Shown here: piece by piece, positions 5,453-8,114 of the stretch
Layout of the letters: each line of letters opens with the position of its first letter
Position numbering within the stretch: the stretch's first letter is position 1
NCBI GenBank assembly: GCA_029062865.1
Contig: JAIDPG010000340.1
Location: forward strand, 1-8,114
Length of the DNA stretch: 8,114 nucleotides
Direction: 5' to 3'
Source of the DNA: Oscillospiraceae bacterium
GTDB lineage: Bacteria; Bacillota; Clostridia; Oscillospirales; Ruminococcaceae
Translations under genes and position numbers: made by a program
The notes under the pieces: model-generated
The model's database searches: none
Seen by the model: the letters and a program-made list of their open reading frames with translations, nothing else
What the model was told of the DNA's origin: nothing

Positions 5453-7741
5453 TGTTGTTTTGTCCTCCTGTTGTTTTATTGTTTTAACACGCCGTTTGCG
5501 GTCGTGCTTTGTACTGTATATCTTGACGAAATTCAGCCTCAGCGCGTTCGTTACGACGCAGAAGCTCGAAAGGCTCATTGCCGCCGCGCCGAACATCGGG
5601 TTTAAGCGCCAGCCGAACGCCGCTATCCAAACTCCCGCCGCGAGCGGGATCCCGATACAGTTGTAAATAAACGCCCAGAAAAGGTTTTCCTTGATGTTCA
5701 GAAGCGTTCGCCGTGACAGGCGAATTGCCGCGGGAACGTCGGTAAGCCGCGACTTCATCAGCACGATGTCCGCCGCGTCCAGCGCGATGTCGCTGCCCGC
5801 GCCTATCGCAATGCCGATGTCCGCTCTTGTGAGCGCGGGAGCGTCGTTTATCCCGTCGCCGACCATTGCGACCTTGCCGCGCTTTTGGAACTCCCGCACA
5901 ACGTCCTCCTTGCCGCCGGGAAGAACGCCCGCGATGACCTCGTCAACTCCCGCGAGCTTTCCCACCGCCTCGGCGGTTTTTTGATTGTCGCCCGTCAGCA
6001 TAACCGTGCGCAGCCCCATGTTTTTAAGCTGCTTTACCGCCTCGGGGCTTTCGTCCTTTATCTTATCCGCCACCGCGATTATCCCGATCGGCTTTTTCTC
6101 GCGGCAGAAGAACAGCGGCGTTTTGCCCTCGTTCGCGAGCTCCTCGGACTTTGCGAGAAGCGTTTCGGGAATGTCGCAGTACGTCTCGCAAAGCCGCAGA
6201 TTTCCCACGATGTATTCCTCGCCGTTCAGCGCCGCGGAGATCCCCGCGCCGCGGAGAACCTCGAATTTCTGCGGCTCCTCCGTGGCGAAGCCGCGCTCCT
6301 TGCCGACCTTTACGATAGCCTTTGCGAGCGGGTGCTCGCTTCGGAGCTCAAGAGCATACGCGCGCTTCAAAAGCTCGTCCTCGGTGATCCCGTTTGGGAT
6401 AATATCCGTAACGACGGGCTCTCCGCTTGTTATTGTTCCCGTTTTATCAAGCAGGATAATGTCCGCTTTTCCCGCCGCTTCGAGTGACGCGGCGGTCTTG
6501 AACAATATTCCGTTCTTTGCGCCCATTCCGTTACCGACCATAATCGCCACCGGAGTCGCCAGCCCCAATGCGCACGGGCAGGAGATAACCAGAACCGAGA
6601 TCCCGCGCTCCAGCGCGAAGCCCACGCCGTTTCCGACCAGAAGCCACACCGCGATCGTCACAACCGCGATTGAAATCACAACGGGCACGAAAACGCCCGA
6701 GACCTTATCGGCGATTTTCGCGATCGGCGCTTTTGTTGCCGCCGCGTCGCTTACCATTTTGATGATTTGTGAAAGGGAAGTGTCCTCGCCGACGCGCGTC
6801 GCTTTACACCGGATATATCCCGAAACGTTTATCGTCGCCGCGCTGACTTCATCGCCGACTATCTTATCCGCGGGAATACTCTCGCCCGTGAGGGCGCTTT
6901 CGTTCACCGCCGTCTCGCCCTCGATTATCTCGCCGTCCACCGGAATACTTTCCCCGACCTTCACCGCGAAAATATCCCCGATCTTCACCTGTTCCACGGG
7001 CACGGTGATCTCCGCGCCGTCGCGAATAAGCGCGGCGGTTTTCGGCGCGAGCTTGATAAGGCTTTTGAGAGCCGAGGTGGTTTTGCCCTTGGAGCGCGCC
7101 TCAAGCAGCTTCCCGAGCGTTATCAGTGTGAGTATCATGCCCGCGCTCTCGAAATACAGCTCGTGCATATATTGCATTACAACCTCGTGACTTTCAGCGT
7201 TTATCATAACAAACATCGCGTAGACCGAATACCCGAAAGCCGCCGCCGCGCCGAGCGACACGAGCGTATCCATATTCGGCGCGCGGTGGATAATGCCCTT
7301 GAATCCGCTGATGAAAAACCGCTGATTTATCACCATAATTATCGCCGTAAGCAGAAGCTGTGCAAGCGCCATCGCGACGTGATTTTCAAGAAACGGCGGC
7401 ACGCGCCAGCCCCACATCATCGCGCCCATTGAGATATACATCAGCGCCGCCAGGAAGCCCAGGCTCCAGAACAAACGCCGCTTCATTTTCGGCGTTTCGG
7501 TGTCCCTGAACTCGTCGTCGGCGCTTGTGTTTTCCGCGGATTTCGCGCCCTTTAACGCCGCGCCGTAGCCCGCGTCCGTCACTGCTTTGATGATCGCAGA
7601 AGGCTCGCCGCCCTCGACCGCCATTGAATTAGTAAGCAGGCTCACCGAGCAGGAGGTAACCCCCGCGACTGCGCTCACTGCCTTTTCCACCCGCGCCGAG
7701 CAAGCCGCGCAGGACATTCCCGTAACATTATACTGTTCCAT
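5249..7741 (-). CDS. copA: Copper-exporting P1B-type ATPase with N- and C-terminal heavy-metal domains
   Basis: This pump uses ATP to move Cu(+) out of the cytoplasm through the membrane. The 830 residues comprise an N-terminal HMA domain (about 1-62, GMSCAAC at 8-14), two leading helices (about 90-140), membrane helices to about 214, an actuator domain with TGES (285-288), the metal-site helix with CPC (388-390), the phosphorylation loop DKTGT (Asp432), the nucleotide domain with SEHP (468-471), MLTGDN (581-586), GDGINDAP (628-635), and final helices with YN (693-694) and MSLSS (722-726). The CPC, YN and MxxSS set marks the Cu(+) subgroup. A basic linker (741-763) joins an extra C-terminal HMA (about 764-830, GMMCGHC at 772-778) that looks like a fused CopZ chaperone. 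The start has AGGGG 5 nt upstream. The gene is intact. No CsoR or CopY operator is evident upstream. Confidence 0.96.
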   Translation of the reverse strand: MEQYNVTGMSCAACSARVEKAVSAVAGVTSCSVSLLTNSMAVEGGEPSAIIKAVTDAGYGAALKGAKSAENTSADDEFRDTETPKMKRRLFWSLGFLAALMYISMGAMMWGWRVPPFLENHVAMALAQLLLTAIIMVINQRFFISGFKGIIHRAPNMDTLVSLGAAAAFGYSVYAMFVMINAESHEVVMQYMHELYFESAGMILTLITLGKLLEARSKGKTTSALKSLIKLAPKTAALIRDGAEITVPVEQVKIGDIFAVKVGESIPVDGEIIEGETAVNESALTGESIPADKIVGDEVSAATINVSGYIRCKATRVGEDTSLSQIIKMVSDAAATKAPIAKIADKVSGVFVPVVISIAVVTIAVWLLVGNGVGFALERGISVLVISCPCALGLATPVAIMVGNGMGAKNGILFKTAASLEAAGKADIILLDKTGTITSGEPVVTDIIPNGITEDELLKRAYALELRSEHPLAKAIVKVGKERGFATEEPQKFEVLRGAGISAALNGEEYIVGNLRLCETYCDIPETLLAKSEELANEGKTPLFFCREKKPIGIIAVADKIKDESPEAVKQLKNMGLRTVMLTGDNQKTAEAVGKLAGVDEVIAGVLPGGKEDVVREFQKRGKVAMVGDGINDAPALTRADIGIAIGAGSDIALDAADIVLMKSRLTDVPAAIRLSRRTLLNIKENLFWAFIYNCIGIPLAAGVWIAAFGWRLNPMFGAAAMSLSSFCVVTNALRLNFVKIYSTKHDRKRRVKTIKQQEDKTTMEVTMKIEGMMCGHCSATVKKALEELPTVESAEVSHESGTAVVKLSEQTDFAVLKKAVEDKDYKVIE

Positions 7742-7762
7742 AATAACCCCTGATTTTAAATT

Positions 7763-7876
7763 TAAATTTCAAAATCGCGTCACCGTATGTTCACTCCGCG
7801 CTTCGCGCTCCGTTGCGCTACGCTGAGGGAACCGGTCAAGATTTTCTTCGAAAATCTTGACACTTTTTGAAATTTA
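7763..7876. repeat. 114-bp palindromic element with 12-bp terminal inverted repeats (MITE/REP-like)
   Basis: TAAATTTCAAAA (7763-7774) and TTTTGAAATTTA (7865-7876) are perfect inverted copies bounding 114 bp. Inside are an imperfect stem GTTCACTCCGCG/CGCTGAGGGAAC (7789-7800 with 7821-7832, 10 of 12 paired) enclosing GCGC/GCGC, and then a perfect 12-bp hairpin GTCAAGATTTTC/GAAAATCTTGAC (7835-7846 with 7850-7861). No coding potential and no clear target duplication are seen. Nested symmetry without a gene fits a non-autonomous palindromic repeat. Because it lies just upstream of copA it could also be part of the copA leader. Confidence 0.55.
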
Positions 7877-7890
7877 TGTCCATGCTGGTT

Positions 7891-8069
7891 GTGCTGCGGT
7901 TTGTCGGTACGCCCCATAACTGCGCCGCCATTATGTTGCGGCAAGGTCGCGATAACCGCGCTCCAACGGTGAACGCTGAGAGCGTTATTGCTGGAACAGC
8001 GTACCTAGATTACAAAGCACCTAAAGAACGGTTTTTCACCACCGCTAACCGAGACCAACAACGGTGATA
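7891..8069 (-). ncRNA. Structured RNA with pseudoknot upstream of copA
   Basis: Read on the minus strand, a hairpin TATCACCG/CGGTGGTG (8062-8069 with 8037-8044) is followed by a long helix. Its parts are GTGC/GCAC (8017-8020 with 7891-7894), TTTGT/ACAAA (8012-8016 with 7900-7904) and GGTACGCT/GGCGTACC (7998-8005 with 7906-7913). Inside are hairpin GTTCCAG/TTGGAGC (7991-7997 with 7960-7966) capped by AACGCT/AGCGTT (7981-7986 with 7972-7977), a small CGCG stem, and TGCCGC/GCGGCG (7938-7943 with 7923-7928). The loop of that last stem pairs with GTTATG just downstream, forming a pseudoknot. Seven pairs are G-U on this strand but A-C on the other, fixing the orientation. It could be a known clostridial ncRNA class (the raiA motif, about 200 nt, is one to test), a copA leader switch, or something new. 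I cannot match a consensus from memory. Confidence 0.6.
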
Positions 8070-8114
8070 TTTTAATCAATAAGAAAAAGCGGGCAAAGGG
8101 GGAGAGGAGGGAGA
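8070..8114. other. Window edge, no gene seen
   Basis: These bases are AT-rich, then a purine-rich G/A run on plus. No coding frame can be supported. An AGGAGG at 8104-8109 might be the ribosome binding site of a rightward gene starting beyond the edge. Confidence 0.4.

Noticed and set aside
5985..7190. A 401-codon plus-strand frame opposite copA
   Set aside because: Ser/Pro/Ala/Ile-rich shadow of the CopA coding sequence, with no independent evidence.
7742..7800. CsoR or CopY operator upstream of copA
   Set aside because: I looked for TACA-N2-TGTA and for C/G-run dyads near the copA start and saw none. The AT-rich palindromes there belong to the terminal inverted repeat.
7867..8067. A 66-codon plus-strand frame upstream of copA
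   Set aside because: It coincides with the base-paired RNA structure. No plus-strand ribosome binding site precedes it, and the wobble-pair pattern favours a minus-strand RNA. Conservation of such a frame in databases would more likely reflect RNA conservation.
8069..8096. Possible minus-strand promoter TTGCCC-16-TAAAAT for the RNA/copA transcript
   Set aside because: The -35 is weak, the spacer is short, and the predicted start (about 8062) would cut off the 5' arm of the first RNA hairpin. The real promoter may be beyond the window.
8104..8109. AGGAGG as the ribosome binding site of a plus-strand gene at the right edge
   Set aside because: No start codon is inside the window, and the surrounding run is simply purine-rich.

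Overview
The window reads as a chromosomal segment of a Gram-positive, clostridial-type bacterium (Bacillota). An uncultured gut Oscillospirales-like species is my best guess. The grounds are the rpsO-pnp gene order, AGGAGG-type ribosome binding sites, sigma-A promoters with extended -10 elements, GC-rich coding regions set in AT-rich promoters, and a CopA copper ATPase with a copper-chaperone domain at its C-terminus. The taxonomic assignment is inference.

Layout, left to right. The 3' end of a YegP/DUF1508-family gene (+) runs to 161 and meets a strong hairpin at 202-230. That hairpin also faces a small, probably frameshifted cysteine-containing gene on the minus strand (236-468). Further right on the minus strand lie pnp (550-2673, polynucleotide phosphorylase) and rpsO (2776-3042, ribosomal protein S15). 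They are separated by a long hairpin at 2723-2759. rpsO has a clear extended -10 promoter (3150-3178) and a leader of about 100 nt with an anti-Shine-Dalgarno pairing that could support S15 autoregulation. A divergent region follows. A second extended -10 promoter (3415-3443) reads rightward into two exported or anchored proteins of unknown function (3626-4075, AT-rich; 4106-4618). Palindromes built on ACAAA/TTTGT sit at both divergent promoters. Next is a hairpin abutting a full-consensus promoter (TTGACA-17-TATAAT, 4665-4693) whose -10 is flanked by an 11-bp inverted repeat. This promoter serves a polytopic membrane protein of unknown function (4721-5212). A terminator at 5211-5247 separates that gene from the convergent copA.

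copA (5249-7741, minus) encodes a complete Cu(+)-exporting P1B ATPase with metal-binding domains at both ends. The C-terminal one starts at an in-frame ATG preceded by AGGAGG, so a free CopZ-like chaperone could be made from within copA. Upstream of copA are a 114-bp palindromic element with 12-bp terminal inverted repeats (7763-7876) and then a 179-nt region (7891-8069) that folds on the minus strand as a multibranched RNA with an H-type pseudoknot. Seven pairs in this fold are G-U on the minus strand and would be A-C on the plus strand, which is direct evidence for orientation. This structured RNA is the most interesting object in the window. It may be a known clostridial ncRNA class or an undescribed one.

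Functionally, rpsO-pnp is a housekeeping translation/RNA-turnover unit and copA is copper detoxification. The two secreted proteins and the membrane protein between them look like lineage-specific accessory genes.
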